A DNA stretch of 64,000 bases, taken from assembly GCF_002890895.1 (NCBI RefSeq), contig NZ_POUL01000003.1:186001-250000 (forward strand). The letters run 5' to 3'. Below the pieces are notes generated by a model that was given only the letters and a program-made list of their open reading frames with translations, was not told the origin of the DNA and made no database searches. The stretch comes from Stutzerimonas stutzeri (GTDB lineage Bacteria > Pseudomonadota > Gammaproteobacteria > Pseudomonadales > Pseudomonadaceae). Position 1 is the stretch's first letter. Every line of letters starts with the position of its first letter. Both the position numbers and the translations under genes were made by a program. Shown piece by piece: positions 27,573 to 38,282 of the stretch.

Positions 27573-28757
27573 ATGCGAACCATTGCCAAAGCGGGAGCCG
27601 CGCGCGGCTCGCTGCTCACGGATCCGCAGGCGCGTGCCTGGGTGTTCCAGATCATCGCCGTAATAACCGTAGTAGGGATTGGCTGGTTTTTGTTTCACAA
27701 CACCCAGACCAATCTTGCCCACCGAGGCATCACGTCAGGCTTCGGTTTTCTCGATAACGCTGCCGGCTTCGGCATCTCCCAACATCTGATTGACTACAGC
27801 GAGAGCGACTCTTACGGTCGGGTCTTCTGGGTCGGCCTGCTCAATACGCTGCTGGTAAGCATCATCGGCATCATCCTGGCGACCATCATCGGTTTCATTC
27901 TCGGTGTAGCCCGGCTGTCTCCCAATTGGTTGATCCGCAAGATCGCCACCGTTTATATCGAGACGTTTCGCAACATCCCCCCGTTGCTACAGATTTTCTT
28001 TGTCTACTTTGCGGTGCTCAGCCCGCTGCCCGGGCCCAGGGAAAGCTTGAGTCTTTGGGACGTGGTGTTCATCAACAACCGAGGTGTGCAGATGCCGGCC
28101 CCGAGCGCCGGAGAGGGGTTCTGGTCGTTCTGGGTAGCCATGTTTGTGGCGCTGGTCGCAATCGTGATGCTCAATCGCTGGGCACGCGCTCGGCGTCACG
28201 CCACCGGCCAGACATTTCCAGTGTTCTCCGCCAGCCTGGCGCTGTTTATCGCAATTCCAGGGCTTTGCTCGCTGATCATGGGCGCGCCCTTTCTGTGGGA
28301 AGTGCCGGAGCTGCAGCGTTTCAACATTCGCGGTGGCTGGGTGGTGATTCCGGAACTGGTGTCGATTGTGCTGGCGTTGTCGATCTATACCGCCGCCTTT
28401 ATCGGTGAAACGGTGCGCGCAGGCATCCAGTCAGTGAGCCACGGTCAGACCGAGGCGGCGGCTTCGTTGGGCCTTCGTCCGGGTCGTGTTTTGCGGTTGG
28501 TGATCATTCCCCAAGCCATGCGGGTGATCATTCCTCCGCTGACCAGCCAATACCTCAACCTCGCCAAAAACTCCTCGCTCGCCGCTGCGATCGGCTATCC
28601 GGACATGGTTTCGCTGTTTGCCGGCACGGTGCTCAACCAGACCGGCCAGGCGATCGAAACCATGGCCATCACCATGAGTGTGTACCTCGCCATCAGCATC
28701 AGCATTTCGCTGCTGATGAACTGGTACAACAAGCGCATTGCGCTAATCGAGCGGTGA
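27573..28757 (+). CDS. aapQ: General L-amino acid ABC transporter permease
   Basis: Inner-membrane permease of 394 residues. The first transmembrane part is joined by a long periplasmic loop; the EAA loop for contact with the ATPase reads EAAASLGLRPGRVLRLVIIPQAMR. Seven or eight membrane helices are evident, and the last lines end NWYNKRIALIER. The ATG at 27573 follows GAGG; a TTG immediately before it is also in frame. It forms a heterodimer with AapM, whose gene starts 10 bases after its stop. Confidence 0.94.
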   Translation: MRTIAKAGAARGSLLTDPQARAWVFQIIAVITVVGIGWFLFHNTQTNLAHRGITSGFGFLDNAAGFGISQHLIDYSESDSYGRVFWVGLLNTLLVSIIGIILATIIGFILGVARLSPNWLIRKIATVYIETFRNIPPLLQIFFVYFAVLSPLPGPRESLSLWDVVFINNRGVQMPAPSAGEGFWSFWVAMFVALVAIVMLNRWARARRHATGQTFPVFSASLALFIAIPGLCSLIMGAPFLWEVPELQRFNIRGGWVVIPELVSIVLALSIYTAAFIGETVRAGIQSVSHGQTEAAASLGLRPGRVLRLVIIPQAMRVIIPPLTSQYLNLAKNSSLAAAIGYPDMVSLFAGTVLNQTGQAIETMAITMSVYLAISISISLLMNWYNKRIALIER

Positions 28758-28767
28758 GGATCAGCGC

Positions 28768-29865
28768 ATGACAAGCCATACTTTCAAACCGGACCTGCCG
28801 GCTCCGTCCACCAATATTGGTGTGCTGGGCTGGATGCGGGCCAATCTGTTTTCTAGCTGGATCAATACGCTGCTGACCTTGGTCGGCCTCTATCTGATCT
28901 GGCTGATAGTGCCGCCCCTCATCGACTGGGCCATCATCAAGGCCGACTGGACCGGTGACACCCGTGCCGACTGCAGTCGTGAGGGGGCGTGCTGGGTGTT
29001 CGTGCAGACACGTTTCAGCCAATTCATGTACGGTTTTTACCCGCCGGAGCTGCGCTGGCGTGTGGATGCCACTGCCTGGCTCGCCATCATCGGTGCGGCG
29101 CCGCTGTTCCTGAAGCAGATGCGGCATAAAGCAAGCTACGGTATCGCCTTTCTGGTGATTTACCCGCTGGTTGCTTACTGGTTGTTGCACGGTGGTTTTC
29201 TGGGGCTGGAAACAGTGCCTACGAGCCGCTGGGGCGGGCTGATGCTGACCATCGTCATCGCGGCCGTGGGTATCGCTGGGGCACTGCCGCTCGGTATCCT
29301 GCTGGCGCTGGGGCGGCGTTCAGACATGCCGGCTATCCGCGTGCTGTGCATCACTTTCATCGAGTTCTGGCGCGGTGTCCCGCTGATCACCGTGCTGTTC
29401 ATGTCCTCGGTGATGCTGCCGTTGTTCCTGCCGGAGGGCATGAACCTCGACAAGCTGATGCGCGCCATGGTGATGGTGATTTTCTTCGAGGCGGCCTACA
29501 TCGCCGAAGTCGTGCGCGGAGGCTTGCAGGCGATCCCCAAAGGGCAATACGAGGCGGCCGCAGCGATGGGCTTGGGCTACTGGCGCAGCATGATTCTGGT
29601 CATCCTGCCGCAGGCGCTGAAGATGGTCATTCCGGGCATCGTCAACACCTTCATCGCACTGTTCAAGGACACGAGCCTGGTGATCATCATCGGCCTGTTC
29701 GACTTCCTCAACAGCATCAAGCGCGCCACCTCGGACCCTGCCTGGCTGGGTATGTCGACCGAGGGGTATGTGTTTGCGGCGCTGGTCTACTGGATTTTCT
29801 GTTTTGGCATGTCGCGCTATTCCATGCATCTGGAACGCAAGCTCGACACGGGTCACCGGAATTAG
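28768..29865 (+). CDS. aapM: General L-amino acid ABC transporter permease
   Basis: Second permease, 365 residues. Like AapQ it carries an N-terminal extra membrane part and a periplasmic loop with two Cys (DCSREGAC), and the cytoplasmic EAA loop [23 protein letters not shown]. The sequence [18 protein letters not shown] marks a membrane helix of the transporter core. Starts at ATG 28768 with GAGGATC upstream. The ATPase gene begins 11 bases downstream. Confidence 0.94.
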   Translation: MTSHTFKPDLPAPSTNIGVLGWMRANLFSSWINTLLTLVGLYLIWLIVPPLIDWAIIKADWTGDTRADCSREGACWVFVQTRFSQFMYGFYPPELRWRVDATAWLAIIGAAPLFLKQMRHKASYGIAFLVIYPLVAYWLLHGGFLGLETVPTSRWGGLMLTIVIAAVGIAGALPLGILLALGRRSDMPAIRVLCITFIEFWRGVPLITVLFMSSVMLPLFLPEGMNLDKLMRAMVMVIFFEAAYIAEVVRGGLQAIPKGQYEAAAAMGLGYWRSMILVILPQALKMVIPGIVNTFIALFKDTSLVIIIGLFDFLNSIKRATSDPAWLGMSTEGYVFAALVYWIFCFGMSRYSMHLERKLDTGHRN

Positions 29866-29876
29866 GAGCGACACAC

Positions 29877-30653
29877 ATGAATGAAACATCTTTGAATAGC
29901 CAGCAGCCCCAGCAGTCCGGTGAATCCGTGATCCAGATGCAGGGTGTGCACAAGTGGTTCGGTCAGTTTCACGTGCTCAAGGACATCAATCTGAACGTCA
30001 CCCAGGGCGAACGTATCGTCCTTTGCGGTCCGTCCGGTTCGGGCAAGTCCACTACCATTCGCTGCCTCAACCGGCTGGAAGAGCATCAGCAGGGTCGTAT
30101 CGTCATCAATGGCGTTGAGCTGACCAATGACCTTAAGCAGATCGAAGCGATTCGCAGCGAGGTCGGCATGGTGTTCCAGCACTTCAACCTGTTCCCCCAT
30201 CTCACGGTGCTGCAGAACTGCACCCTGGCTCCAATGTGGGTACGCAAGATGCCCCGGCGCCAGGCTGAGGAGGTTGCCATGCATTACCTCGAGCGGGTAC
30301 GTATCCCGGAGCAGGCCGACAAGTTTCCAGGGCAGCTGTCTGGCGGTCAGCAGCAGCGGGTCGCGATTGCGCGGGCGCTGTGCATGAAGCCAAAGATCAT
30401 GCTGTTCGACGAGCCCACCTCGGCACTGGACCCGGAGATGGTGAAGGAGGTGCTCGATACCATGGTCGGCCTCGCCGAAAGCGGTATGACGATGCTTTGC
30501 GTGACCCATGAGATGGGCTTTGCGCGCACCGTCGCTGATCGGGTGATCTTCATGGACAAGGGCGAGATCGTCGAGGAGGCCGACCCTGAGACCTTCTTCA
30601 CCAACCCCAGCAACGAGCGCACCAAGCTGTTCCTCAGTCAGATTCTGCATTGA
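29877..30653 (+). CDS. aapP: General L-amino acid ABC transporter ATPase
   Basis: ATP-binding subunit, 258 residues. Walker [11 protein letters not shown]-loop, signature [15 protein letters not shown], Walker [14 protein letters not shown] and switch His in VTHEMGF are all intact. The ATG at 29877 follows TAGGAGCGACACAC and gives MNETSLNSQ; a much longer frame upstream is out of register with the true aapM gene and is a shadow. It closes the operon; no T-rich terminator is present, but twin palindromes lie just downstream. Confidence 0.95.
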   Translation: MNETSLNSQQPQQSGESVIQMQGVHKWFGQFHVLKDINLNVTQGERIVLCGPSGSGKSTTIRCLNRLEEHQQGRIVINGVELTNDLKQIEAIRSEVGMVFQHFNLFPHLTVLQNCTLAPMWVRKMPRRQAEEVAMHYLERVRIPEQADKFPGQLSGGQQQRVAIARALCMKPKIMLFDEPTSALDPEMVKEVLDTMVGLAESGMTMLCVTHEMGFARTVADRVIFMDKGEIVEEADPETFFTNPSNERTKLFLSQILH

Positions 30654-30670
30654 CTGGTCGCTGCATCGGG

Positions 30671-30700
30671 CTGAACGTTCAGTTCTGACTGAATGTTCAG
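30671..30700. promoter_or_regulatory. Twin palindromes between aapP and purL
   Basis: A perfect 12-bp palindrome ctgaacgttcag (30671-30682), a 6-base spacer, then a near copy ctgaatgttcag (30689-30700). Centres are 18 bases apart. The two can also pair as one long hairpin. There is no T run. The layout resembles tandem sites for a dimeric repressor upstream of the purL promoter region, but a factor-independent hairpin is also possible. Confidence 0.5.
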
Positions 30701-30805
30701 CTTCTGTCTCCGAGCTTAATTCGACGGCGGTCCCCTTAGCCTCGGGCGCCGTCATGGGCTAGAATACGCGGCCCCACTGCTCCCCCCTCCGAGGCTGTTC
30801 CGACG

Positions 30806-33800
30806 ATGTTGATCCTGCGCGGCGCTCCCGCTCTTTCCGCCTTCCGTCACGGTAAGCTCCTGGCCCAATTGACCGATAAGGTCCCCGCTGTGCGCGGGTT
30901 GTACGCCGAGTTTGCTCATTTCGCCGAGGTGTCCGGCACGCTTGGTGCGGACGAGCAGCAAGTACTGGCCCGGCTGTTGAAATACGGTCCCAGCGTTCCA
31001 GTTCAGGAGCCTGCAGGACGACTGTTCCTGGTAATTCCGCGTTTCGGCACCATCTCGCCCTGGTCCAGCAAGGCCAGCGACATTGCGCGAAATTGTGGCC
31101 TCGACAAGATTCAGCGCCTTGAGCGCGGTATTGCCTACTATGTCGAAGGCGATTTCTCGGAGGCCGATGCGAGCCTGATCGCAGCGGCCTTGCACGACCG
31201 GATGACTCAGCTGGTGCTCGAGCAGTTCGAAGGCGCGGCAGAACTGTTCAGCCACGCACAACCCAAGCCGCTGCGCGCGATCGATGTGCTGGCGGGTGGC
31301 CGTGCCGCGCTGGGACAGGCCAACGTGGAATTGGGTCTTGCATTGGCCGAAGACGAGATTGACTATCTGGTTACCAGTTTCAACGGGCTCGGCCGTAACC
31401 CGCACGATATCGAACTGATGATGTTCGCGCAGGCCAACTCCGAGCATTGCCGTCACAAGATCTTCAATGCCAGCTGGGACATTGATGGCGAAAGCCAGGA
31501 CAAGTCGCTGTTTGGCATGATCAAGAATACTTTCCAGATGCACGGCGAGGGCGTGCTGTCAGCCTACAAGGACAACGCTGCGGTCATCGTCGGTAACGTA
31601 GCCGGACGGTTCTACCCGGACGCGGAAACGGGCGAATACGCGGCGAACCAGCAGCCCGTGCACATCTTGATGAAGGTCGAAACGCACAACCACCCGACCG
31701 CCATTGCGCCATTCCCGGGCGCGGCTACCGGCTCCGGTGGCGAAATACGAGATGAAGGCGCAACCGGACGTGGCGCCAAGCCGAAGGCCGGCCTTACCGG
31801 GTTTACCGTCTCCAACCTCAACATCCCGGGCTTCGAACAGCCTTGGGAGGTGCCATACGGCAAGCCAGAGCGCATCGTCACGCCGCTCGACATCATGATC
31901 GAAGGCCCGCTGGGTGGCGCGGCGTTCAACAACGAATTCGGTCGTCCAGCTCTGAATGGCTATTTCCGGACCTTCGAGCAGGCGATCAGCACGCCGCGTG
32001 GTGAGGAAGTCCGCGGATATCACAAGCCGATCATGTTGGCCGGCGGTATGGGCAACATTCGTGAAGATCATGTTCAGAAAGCCGAAATCTCGGTCGGCGG
32101 CAAACTGATCGTGCTAGGTGGCCCGGCGATGCTCATCGGTCTGGGCGGTGGCGCGGCATCCTCCATGGCGACCGGCAGCAGTTCGGCCGATCTGGATTTC
32201 GCGTCAGTGCAGCGTGACAACCCGGAGATGGAGCGTCGCTGTCAGGAAGTTATCGATCGCTGCTGGCAACTCGGCGACAAGAACCCGATCAAGTTCATCC
32301 ACGACGTCGGTGCCGGCGGCCTGTCCAACGCTTTCCCTGAGTTGGTCAATGACGGCGGTCGTGGCGGTCGTTTCGAACTGCGCAAGGTGCCTAACGATGA
32401 GCCAGGCATGGCGCCGCATGAGATCTGGTGCAATGAGTCCCAGGAGCGGTATGTCCTGTCGGTCGATGCGGCTGATCTCGAGCGTTTCGAAGAGATTTGC
32501 AAGCGCGAGCGTTGCCCCTTCGCCGTAGTCGGCGAAGCCACGGCCGAGCCGCACCTGACGGTGGCCGACAGCCATTTCGGTGATAAGCCGGTCGATATGC
32601 CGCTCAACGTTTTGCTCGGCAAAGCGCCGCGCATGCATCGCAGCGCCGTTCGTGAAGCCGAACTGGGGGATGACTTTTCAGCTGATCAGGTCGACCTCTC
32701 CGAGGCGATCAATCGCGTGCTTCATCACCCTGCGGTCGCGAGCAAGAGCTTCCTGATCACCATCGGTGATCGCAGCATCACTGGCATGGTCGCGCGCGAT
32801 CAGATGGTCGGGCCCTGGCAGGTGCCGGTGGCCGACTGCGCGGTTACGGCTACCAGCTATGACGTCTATACCGGTGAAGCCATGGCCATGGGCGAGCGCA
32901 CGCCGCTGGCCCTGCTCGACGCGCCAGCATCGGGTCGTATGGCTATCGGCGAAACGCTGACTAACCTTGCCGCAGCGCGTATCGAAAAGATTTCCGACAT
33001 CAAGCTATCTGCCAACTGGATGGCCGCTGCCGGGCATCCGGGCGAGGATGCGCGTCTGTTCGACACGGTCAAGGCGGTTGGCATGGAGCTGTGTCCTGAG
33101 CTGGGTATCACTATTCCAGTGGGCAAAGACTCTATGTCGATGAAGACCCGTTGGAGCGAGGAGGGCGTAGACAAGAGCGTTACCTCACCACTCTCGCTCG
33201 TGGTGTCCGGCTTTGCCCCGGTTGTCGACATTCGCCAGACCCTCACCCCGCAGCTGCGTCTGGACAAGGGCGAAACCGACCTGATCCTGATTGATCTTGG
33301 CCGCGGCCAGAACCGTATGGGCGCATCCATCCTGGCGCAAGTCTACGGCCAGATGGCCCGTCAAGCGCCGGATGTGGACGATGCGGAAGATCTGCAAGCC
33401 TTCTTCGCCGTGATCCAGGGGCTTAACGCCGACGGGCTGTTGCTGGCTTACCACGATCGTTCCGATGGCGGCTTGCTGACTACCGCACTGGAAATGGCCT
33501 TTGCCGGTCATTGCGGTCTCAACCTGAATCTCGATTCGCTTGTTGAAACCGCTGCTCATATCCCGGCAGCTTTGTTCAACGAAGAACTGGGTGCGCTGGT
33601 CCAGGTTCGTCAGGGCGACACGGAAATCGTGCTCGCACAGTTCAGCGCGGCAGGGCTTGCCGACTGCGTGTCGGTCATCGGGCAGCCAGTCAACAACGGC
33701 CATGTGGCAATCAAGTTCGAAGGCGCAGATGTCTTTGCAGGTGATCGCCGTCTGCTACAGCGGCAGTGGTCCGAGACGAGCTATCAGATCCAGCGCCTTC

Positions 33801-34702
33801 GGGACAATGTCGACTGCGCCGATCAGGAGTTCGATGCACTGCTTGAGGAAGACAACCCCGGCTTGAGCGTCACGTTAGGTTTTGACGTGAACGACAATAT
33901 CGCTGCGCCGTATATCAAGCGTGGCGTACGGCCTGAGGTGGCGATCCTTCGTGAGCAAGGCGTAAACGGCCAGACTGAAATGGCGGCAGCATTCGATCGC
34001 GCGGGTTTCGCCGCGGTCGACGTGCACATGAGCGATATTCTGTCAGGCCGCATCAGTCTTGAGCGCTTCAAGGGGTTGGTGGCTTGTGGCGGTTTCTCTT
34101 ACGGCGACGTGCTGGGGGCCGGCGAAGGCTGGGCCAAGTCGATACTGTTTAATGCTCGCGCTCGTGAAGACTTCACTGCCTTCTTTGAGCGTAAGGACAG
34201 CTTTGCCCTTGGCGTCTGTAATGGATGTCAGATGTTGTCTAACCTTCACGAGCTGGTACCTGGCAGCGAATCCTGGCCGCACTTCGTGCGCAACCGTTCC
34301 GAGCAGTTCGAAGCGCGTGTGGCGATGGTCCAAGTTCAGGATTCGCCGTCGATCTTCCTCCAAGGTATGGCCGGATCGCGTTTGCCGATTGCCATTGCTC
34401 ATGGCGAAGGTCACGCGGAATTCGAAAGCGAGGAGGCGCTGCTTGAAGCCGACTTGTCCGGCACGGTAGCGCTGCGCTACATCGATAATCACGGCAAGGT
34501 TACCGAGCGGTACCCGGCCAACCCTGGCGGCTCGCCCCGTGGCATTACCGGCCTGACCACTCGGGACGGGCGTGTAACAATCATGATGCCGCACCCTGAG
34601 CGCGTATTCCGTGCCGTGACCAACTCCTGGCGTCCGGACGAGTGGCAGGAAGACGGCGGCTGGATGCGCATGTTCCGTAATGCGCGGGTGTGGGTGGATT
34701 GA
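30806..34702 (+). CDS. purL: Phosphoribosylformylglycinamidine synthase
   Basis: Single-chain FGAM synthase of 1298 residues, the fourth step of purine synthesis, combining a PurS-like N-terminus, a tandem AIRS-type catalytic core and a C-terminal glutaminase. Catalytic landmarks: [32 protein letters not shown], the glutaminase nucleophile in GVCNGCQM, and PHPER near the end. A TAGAAT -10 like element lies at 30760-30765 in the upstream gap. A terminator follows at 34721. Length equals the family norm; nothing is truncated. Confidence 0.97.
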   Translation: MLILRGAPALSAFRHGKLLAQLTDKVPAVRGLYAEFAHFAEVSGTLGADEQQVLARLLKYGPSVPVQEPAGRLFLVIPRFGTISPWSSKASDIARNCGLDKIQRLERGIAYYVEGDFSEADASLIAAALHDRMTQLVLEQFEGAAELFSHAQPKPLRAIDVLAGGRAALGQANVELGLALAEDEIDYLVTSFNGLGRNPHDIELMMFAQANSEHCRHKIFNASWDIDGESQDKSLFGMIKNTFQMHGEGVLSAYKDNAAVIVGNVAGRFYPDAETGEYAANQQPVHILMKVETHNHPTAIAPFPGAATGSGGEIRDEGATGRGAKPKAGLTGFTVSNLNIPGFEQPWEVPYGKPERIVTPLDIMIEGPLGGAAFNNEFGRPALNGYFRTFEQAISTPRGEEVRGYHKPIMLAGGMGNIREDHVQKAEISVGGKLIVLGGPAMLIGLGGGAASSMATGSSSADLDFASVQRDNPEMERRCQEVIDRCWQLGDKNPIKFIHDVGAGGLSNAFPELVNDGGRGGRFELRKVPNDEPGMAPHEIWCNESQERYVLSVDAADLERFEEICKRERCPFAVVGEATAEPHLTVADSHFGDKPVDMPLNVLLGKAPRMHRSAVREAELGDDFSADQVDLSEAINRVLHHPAVASKSFLITIGDRSITGMVARDQMVGPWQVPVADCAVTATSYDVYTGEAMAMGERTPLALLDAPASGRMAIGETLTNLAAARIEKISDIKLSANWMAAAGHPGEDARLFDTVKAVGMELCPELGITIPVGKDSMSMKTRWSEEGVDKSVTSPLSLVVSGFAPVVDIRQTLTPQLRLDKGETDLILIDLGRGQNRMGASILAQVYGQMARQAPDVDDAEDLQAFFAVIQGLNADGLLLAYHDRSDGGLLTTALEMAFAGHCGLNLNLDSLVETAAHIPAALFNEELGALVQVRQGDTEIVLAQFSAAGLADCVSVIGQPVNNGHVAIKFEGADVFAGDRRLLQRQWSETSYQIQRLRDNVDCADQEFDALLEEDNPGLSVTLGFDVNDNIAAPYIKRGVRPEVAILREQGVNGQTEMAAAFDRAGFAAVDVHMSDILSGRISLERFKGLVACGGFSYGDVLGAGEGWAKSILFNARAREDFTAFFERKDSFALGVCNGCQMLSNLHELVPGSESWPHFVRNRSEQFEARVAMVQVQDSPSIFLQGMAGSRLPIAIAHGEGHAEFESEEALLEADLSGTVALRYIDNHGKVTERYPANPGGSPRGITGLTTRDGRVTIMMPHPERVFRAVTNSWRPDEWQEDGGWMRMFRNARVWVD

Positions 34703-34720
34703 AGTTGAGCTGAGATAAAG

Positions 34721-34753
34721 AGCCCGAAGCGTGCGAGCGCTTCGGGCTTTTTA
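34721..34753 (+). terminator. Terminator after purL
   Basis: An 11-bp stem (agcccgaagcg / cgcttcgggct), 6-nt loop and five T. It lies 19 bases after the purL stop. Confidence 0.93.
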
Positions 34754-34906
34754 TTGCCTGTGAGGCGTTACCTCGCGACCGCTGAACCAAGCACCGAGGT
34801 CAACGTCTGATCTTGACCTGGGGCACGCAAGGACGCTCTGGACCTGAACATAATCCACCCGGCGGAGCTCGTGCTCTGCTCACCGTTTTTCAGTGCGGAG
34901 ATGTTG

Positions 34907-35224
34907 ATGTACAAGCTGTGTTTCTATGTCCCAGAGAGCCATCTGGATGCCGTCAAACAAGCGGTTTTTGCGGCGGGTGGCGGGCGTATCGGTGCGTACG
35001 ACAGTTGCTGCTGGCAGGTGTTGGGGCATGGGCAATATCGCCCGCTGGAGGGCAGCACGCCCTATCTGGGGCAGCAGGGCCAGGTTCAATCGGTTTCCGA
35101 GTGGAAGGTCGAGTTGGTGGTCGCTGATGAGCTGATCCACGATAGCGTCAAGGCGCTCAAACGCACTCATCCTTACGAGACGCCAGCTTTCGAAGTCTGG
35201 CGGCTGTCCGACCTGCAGTTCTGA
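34907..35224 (+). CDS. NIF3-family C-terminal-domain protein (YqfO-like)
   Basis: Protein of 105 residues matching the CutA-like C-terminal domain of the NIF3/YqfO family (MYKLCFYVPESHLDAV, GAYDSCCWQVLGHGQ, THPYETPAFEVWRL), without the NIF3 enzyme part. The fold is related to nitrogen-regulatory PII proteins and may bind small ligands or metals; the role is unknown. I chose ATG 34907, six bases from GGAG; ATG 34901 would touch that box. Terminators stand on both sides, so it is monocistronic. Confidence 0.82.
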   Translation: MYKLCFYVPESHLDAVKQAVFAAGGGRIGAYDSCCWQVLGHGQYRPLEGSTPYLGQQGQVQSVSEWKVELVVADELIHDSVKALKRTHPYETPAFEVWRLSDLQF

Positions 35225-35241
35225 CTGATCGATGTCGATAG

Positions 35242-35276
35242 AAAAGCCGAGTCGCCACTGGTGACTCGGCTTTTTT
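35242..35276. terminator. Bidirectional terminator before ohr
   Basis: Stem agccgagtc / gactcggct with an A run before and six T after. It separates the YqfO-like gene from the convergent ohr gene. Confidence 0.88.
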
Positions 35277-35292
35277 GCATCTTGTCAGGTAA

Positions 35293-35721
35293 TCAGACGC
35301 TGACGTTCAGGCGTACTTCGATGTTCCCACGTGTAGCGTTGGAATAGGGACAGACTTGGTGCGCCGCTTCGGTCAGCTGCTCGGCTGCGGTCTGCTCCAG
35401 GCCTGGAAGATTGACGTTCAGCTCCACTTCAAGACCGAAACCTCCGGGAATCTGGCCTATGCCGACCTGACCCGAGACCGAAGTGTCGGCAGGAAGCGGC
35501 TGCTTCAGCTGGCTCGCGGCAAACTTGAGTGCGCCTATGAAGCAAGCCGAATACCCCGCGGCGAAGAGCTGCTCCGGGTTGGTGCCATCGCCGCCTTGGC
35601 CGCCGAGCTCGCGAGGCGTGGACAGTTTCAGGTCGAGTAGACCGTCTGGCGATACAGCACGGCCATCGCGACCGCCGGTTGCGGTGGCCGTGGCGGTATA
35701 GAGAGCCTTGATGCTTTGCAT
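35293..35721 (-). CDS. ohr: Organic hydroperoxide resistance protein
   Basis: Thiol peroxidase of 142 residues that reduces organic and fatty-acid hydroperoxides. Both redox cysteines are in place: YSACFIGA and [11 protein letters not shown]; the catalytic Arg region ([11 protein letters not shown]) is conserved. Start ATG at 35719-35721 with GAGGACG upstream. The repressor gene ohrR lies just upstream on the same strand, and a perfect palindrome occupies the gap. Confidence 0.96.
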   Translation of the reverse strand: MQSIKALYTATATATGGRDGRAVSPDGLLDLKLSTPRELGGQGGDGTNPEQLFAAGYSACFIGALKFAASQLKQPLPADTSVSGQVGIGQIPGGFGLEVELNVNLPGLEQTAAEQLTEAAHQVCPYSNATRGNIEVRLNVSV

Positions 35722-35756
35722 GGTTCGCGTCCTCCAAGAATGGGTAGTCCATTTAA

Positions 35757-35770
35757 ATTATCGCGATAAT
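35757..35770. promoter_or_regulatory. Probable OhrR operator
   Basis: Perfect 14-bp palindrome attatcgcgataat in an AT-rich stretch between ohr and ohrR, 36 bases upstream of the ohr start. MarR-type OhrR repressors bind AT-rich palindromes placed over the ohr promoter, which fits position and symmetry. Confidence 0.6.
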
Positions 35771-35839
35771 GTTTGTCGCGCAAGATAAAATGGCTTCAAT
35801 GTCCACGCGCTTGCATCAAGGTGTGGAGGAGGGGTGCAG

Positions 35840-36289
35840 TTAGTCGCGGGCCAGCAATGCGCTTCGAAGGGAAACGAGCTGATCGCGTAGTGCCAACAAC
35901 GCTTCCTGTGATTGCCCTGTGCATTCGAGCATGCAGGCCGGAAAGTCGCGAGCCTGCACTTTCATGGCCCGCCCGGCCTCCGTAAGACGCAGTTCGACCA
36001 CTCGCTCGTCGCGGCTGCTGCGGGTCCGGCTGATCAGGCCTTCGGCCTCCAGGCGCTTGAGTAAAGGGGTCAATGACCCGGGCTCGGTCAGCAAGCGCGC
36101 GCTGATCTCCCCGACGGTCAGGCCGTCGCGCTCCCAAAGGACGAGCATGGCCAGGTATTGCGGGTAGGTGAGGCCGATGCTCTGCAAAAGCGGCTTGTAC
36201 GCTTTGGTCATCTGCAGAGAGGCAGAATACAGGGCGAAACACAGCTGGTGATCCAGCTGCAGTTGTTCGTCGGAGGGGCGCTTCGTCAT
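35840..36289 (-). CDS. ohrR: OhrR, MarR-family peroxide-sensing repressor
   Basis: MarR-type regulator of 149 residues. The redox-sensing Cys sits in LDHQLCFALYSAS near residue 17, as in OhrR, and a winged helix-turn-helix follows (LTVGEISARLLTEPGSLTPLLKRL, in part). A second Cys near the C-terminus (ACMLECTGQ) might take part in a two-cysteine switch. In the absence of organic peroxide it is expected to repress ohr and itself. Start ATG at 36287-36289. Confidence 0.93.
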   Translation of the reverse strand: MTKRPSDEQLQLDHQLCFALYSASLQMTKAYKPLLQSIGLTYPQYLAMLVLWERDGLTVGEISARLLTEPGSLTPLLKRLEAEGLISRTRSSRDERVVELRLTEAGRAMKVQARDFPACMLECTGQSQEALLALRDQLVSLRSALLARD

Positions 36290-36361
36290 GAGAGGTCGAA
36301 TAGCGAGAAAATGGCTTTCACCCTAGCGCGCGGCCTTGCCTATTGCCAAGCTCGGCCTCGT

Positions 36362-36862
36362 TCATGGGCGAATTTCTATCAAGGTGCCGTCTTTAACCAG
36401 ACTCCAGATCTCGCGCATATCGTCGTTCTTCAGGGCGATGCAGCCTTCCGTCCAGTCGAGCGTGTGGAAGTACCACTCGGGGTATTCTTCGTCGAGCGGC
36501 GTGCCATGCAACATGATCATGCTGCCCGGTCTCGCGCCCTCGCTGCTCGCGCGTGCCAGGTCCTTGGCGTTCGGGTAAGAGATGTGCATCGCCAGGTTGT
36601 ACTTGTCTGAGACTTTGCGCCAGTCGATCCAGTAAAGACCTTCAGGGGTGCGCTGGTCTCCTTCGCGTTGTTTGGGACCTGCTTGTTTACCGAGAGAGAC
36701 ACGGTAACTTTTCATGCTGACGCCGCGGCTGATCAAGTGAAGCTTGCGCTCGGACTTGACCACCAGGACTTTGTCGATGAACGAGTCGTCGAGGGTGGGG
36801 GCCGCGTTTGCGCAAGAGAGGGTGGCGAAACTAAAGCAGACTATTGCTAACAGCCAGCGCAT
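36362..36862 (-). CDS. L,D-transpeptidase (YkuD domain)
   Basis: Exported cell-wall enzyme of 166 residues. The signal peptide MRWLLAIVCFSFATLSCANA precedes the YkuD fold; the catalytic motifs are MLHGTP and, later, DWTEGCIAL with the nucleophile Cys. Family members form 3-3 peptidoglycan cross-links or attach proteins to peptidoglycan. No LysM domain is present, so wall targeting must come from the catalytic domain. The Nudix gene lies 28 bases upstream on the same strand. Confidence 0.88.
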   Translation of the reverse strand: MRWLLAIVCFSFATLSCANAAPTLDDSFIDKVLVVKSERKLHLISRGVSMKSYRVSLGKQAGPKQREGDQRTPEGLYWIDWRKVSDKYNLAMHISYPNAKDLARASSEGARPGSMIMLHGTPLDEEYPEWYFHTLDWTEGCIALKNDDMREIWSLVKDGTLIEIRP

Positions 36863-36889
36863 TGGGGCGAATCCTGAATCAAAACTGCA

Positions 36890-37444
36890 TCAGACCTGTT
36901 TGCGCGCCACCCGCATTGCTTCGATGGCTTCGTTGCGCACCGGGAAGGCCTGCTGCACCCGGTCGGCGAAGAAGTATTCTAGGGTACGGCCGACGGTCGG
37001 AAAAGCCAGCTCTGACCAAGGGATATCGGTTTGTCGAAAGAGCCGGACTTCGAGGCTTTCGTCTCCTGGACTGAATCGTTCATCGACCAGTTCGGCGCGA
37101 AAGAACATGTAGACCTGGTTGATATGCGGCAAGTCGAACAGTGTGTACAGCTGCAGGCCGGTGACACGGGCGCACGCTTCCTCGAGAGTTTCGCGTTCTG
37201 CTGCCTGTTGAACGGTTTCGCCGTTTTCCATAAAGCCCGCCGGCAGTGTCCAATATCCCCGTCGTGGCTCGATTGCGCGCCGGCAAAGCAGCACGCACTC
37301 ATCCCAGACTGGCAGACAGCCCGCGACGATGCGCGGGTTCTGGTAGTGGATCGTATCGCAGGACGTACAGACGAAACGTTGCCTATTATCGCCCTCGGGC
37401 ACCCGCGATATGACCGAGTCGCCGCACTGACTACAAAATTTCAT
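36890..37444 (-). CDS. Nudix hydrolase with zinc ribbon
   Basis: Protein of 184 residues. An N-terminal zinc ribbon has two CxxC pairs (CSQCGD and CTSCDT), followed by the Nudix box starting GFMENGETVQQAAERE and continuing TLEEACARV, in which the usual Gly is replaced by Cys. That variant is common in this zinc-ribbon branch (COG1051-like). Likely hydrolyses a nucleoside diphosphate derivative; substrate unknown. ATG at 37442-37444. It diverges from a second Nudix gene with a 221-base gap. Confidence 0.85.
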   Translation of the reverse strand: MKFCSQCGDSVISRVPEGDNRQRFVCTSCDTIHYQNPRIVAGCLPVWDECVLLCRRAIEPRRGYWTLPAGFMENGETVQQAAERETLEEACARVTGLQLYTLFDLPHINQVYMFFRAELVDERFSPGDESLEVRLFRQTDIPWSELAFPTVGRTLEYFFADRVQQAFPVRNEAIEAMRVARKQV

Positions 37445-37665
37445 CGCGACTCCTTCAATTGCGGTAGTTGGCTAATTCCAGTTTCGATCATCGAGCTGGC
37501 TATTGCTGAGAGCCGGCTGGCAGGGGAAAGTTTGCCAGCAACGGTTGGCCTCGTCGAACGCGTCATTGCCAAGGGTGCCAGGGCCGCTGGATTTTGGTTA
37601 GGCCTGCCTTGGGCGCCTCGGTGATTCATGCCATGATGCGAGGCAAAGACAGAAAGAGAAGTTCG

Positions 37666-38280
37666 ATGCTGGACAAGATTCTCCAACGGGTGCGTGATTA
37701 CTCTCCGCATCTTCTGGAGCCGGAAGGCAGGATGCCCGAGGCGGCCGTATTGATGCCCATTACCCGCAGCGACTCGCCGGAACTGGTGCTGACCCTGCGC
37801 GCCAGTGGTCTGTCTACCCATGGCGGTGAGGTAGCATTCCCTGGGGGGCGACGCGATCCGGAGGATCGTGACCTCATCCACACCGCTTTGCGCGAGGCTG
37901 AGGAAGAAGTCGGGCTGGCGCCGGGGATAGTTGAAATCGTTGGGCCTTTGAGCAGTCTGGTTTCACTGCACGGGATCCATGTCACGCCCTACGTCGGAAT
38001 CGTCCCGGACTACGTCGAATATCGCGCCAACGATGCGGAAATCGCGTCGGTGTTTTCCGTCCCGCTGGAGTTCTTCTGCGAGGATGCGCGTGAAGTAACC
38101 CACCGGATCGACTACCAGGGCGGCGCATGGTACGTCCCGTCTTACCAATATGGCGAATACAAGATCTGGGGTCTGACAGCGATCATGGTCGTCGAGTTAG
38201 TCAACCTGGTGTACGACGCCGGGATCGAAATGCGCCGGCCTCCCACCTCCTACATCGATCTGAGCCAGAAGAGGTCATAA
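37666..38280 (+). CDS. Nudix hydrolase, CoA pyrophosphatase type
   Basis: Protein of 204 residues with a Nudix box [18 protein letters not shown] and REAEEEVGL; the upstream [12 protein letters not shown] segment marks the CoA-pyrophosphatase (NudL/YeaB) branch, which clears oxidised coenzyme A. ATG 37666 is behind AGAGAAG; an earlier in-frame ATG has no ribosome site. The gamma carbonic anhydrase gene begins two bases after its stop, so the two are translated together. Confidence 0.87.
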   Translation: MLDKILQRVRDYSPHLLEPEGRMPEAAVLMPITRSDSPELVLTLRASGLSTHGGEVAFPGGRRDPEDRDLIHTALREAEEEVGLAPGIVEIVGPLSSLVSLHGIHVTPYVGIVPDYVEYRANDAEIASVFSVPLEFFCEDAREVTHRIDYQGGAWYVPSYQYGEYKIWGLTAIMVVELVNLVYDAGIEMRRPPTSYIDLSQKRS

Positions 38281-38282
38281 CC

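Noticed and set aside
29346..29876. Extension of the aapP frame through aapM
   Set aside because: It is out of frame with a well-supported permease and rich in His and Gly as shadows often are; aapP has its own start and ribosome site at 29877.
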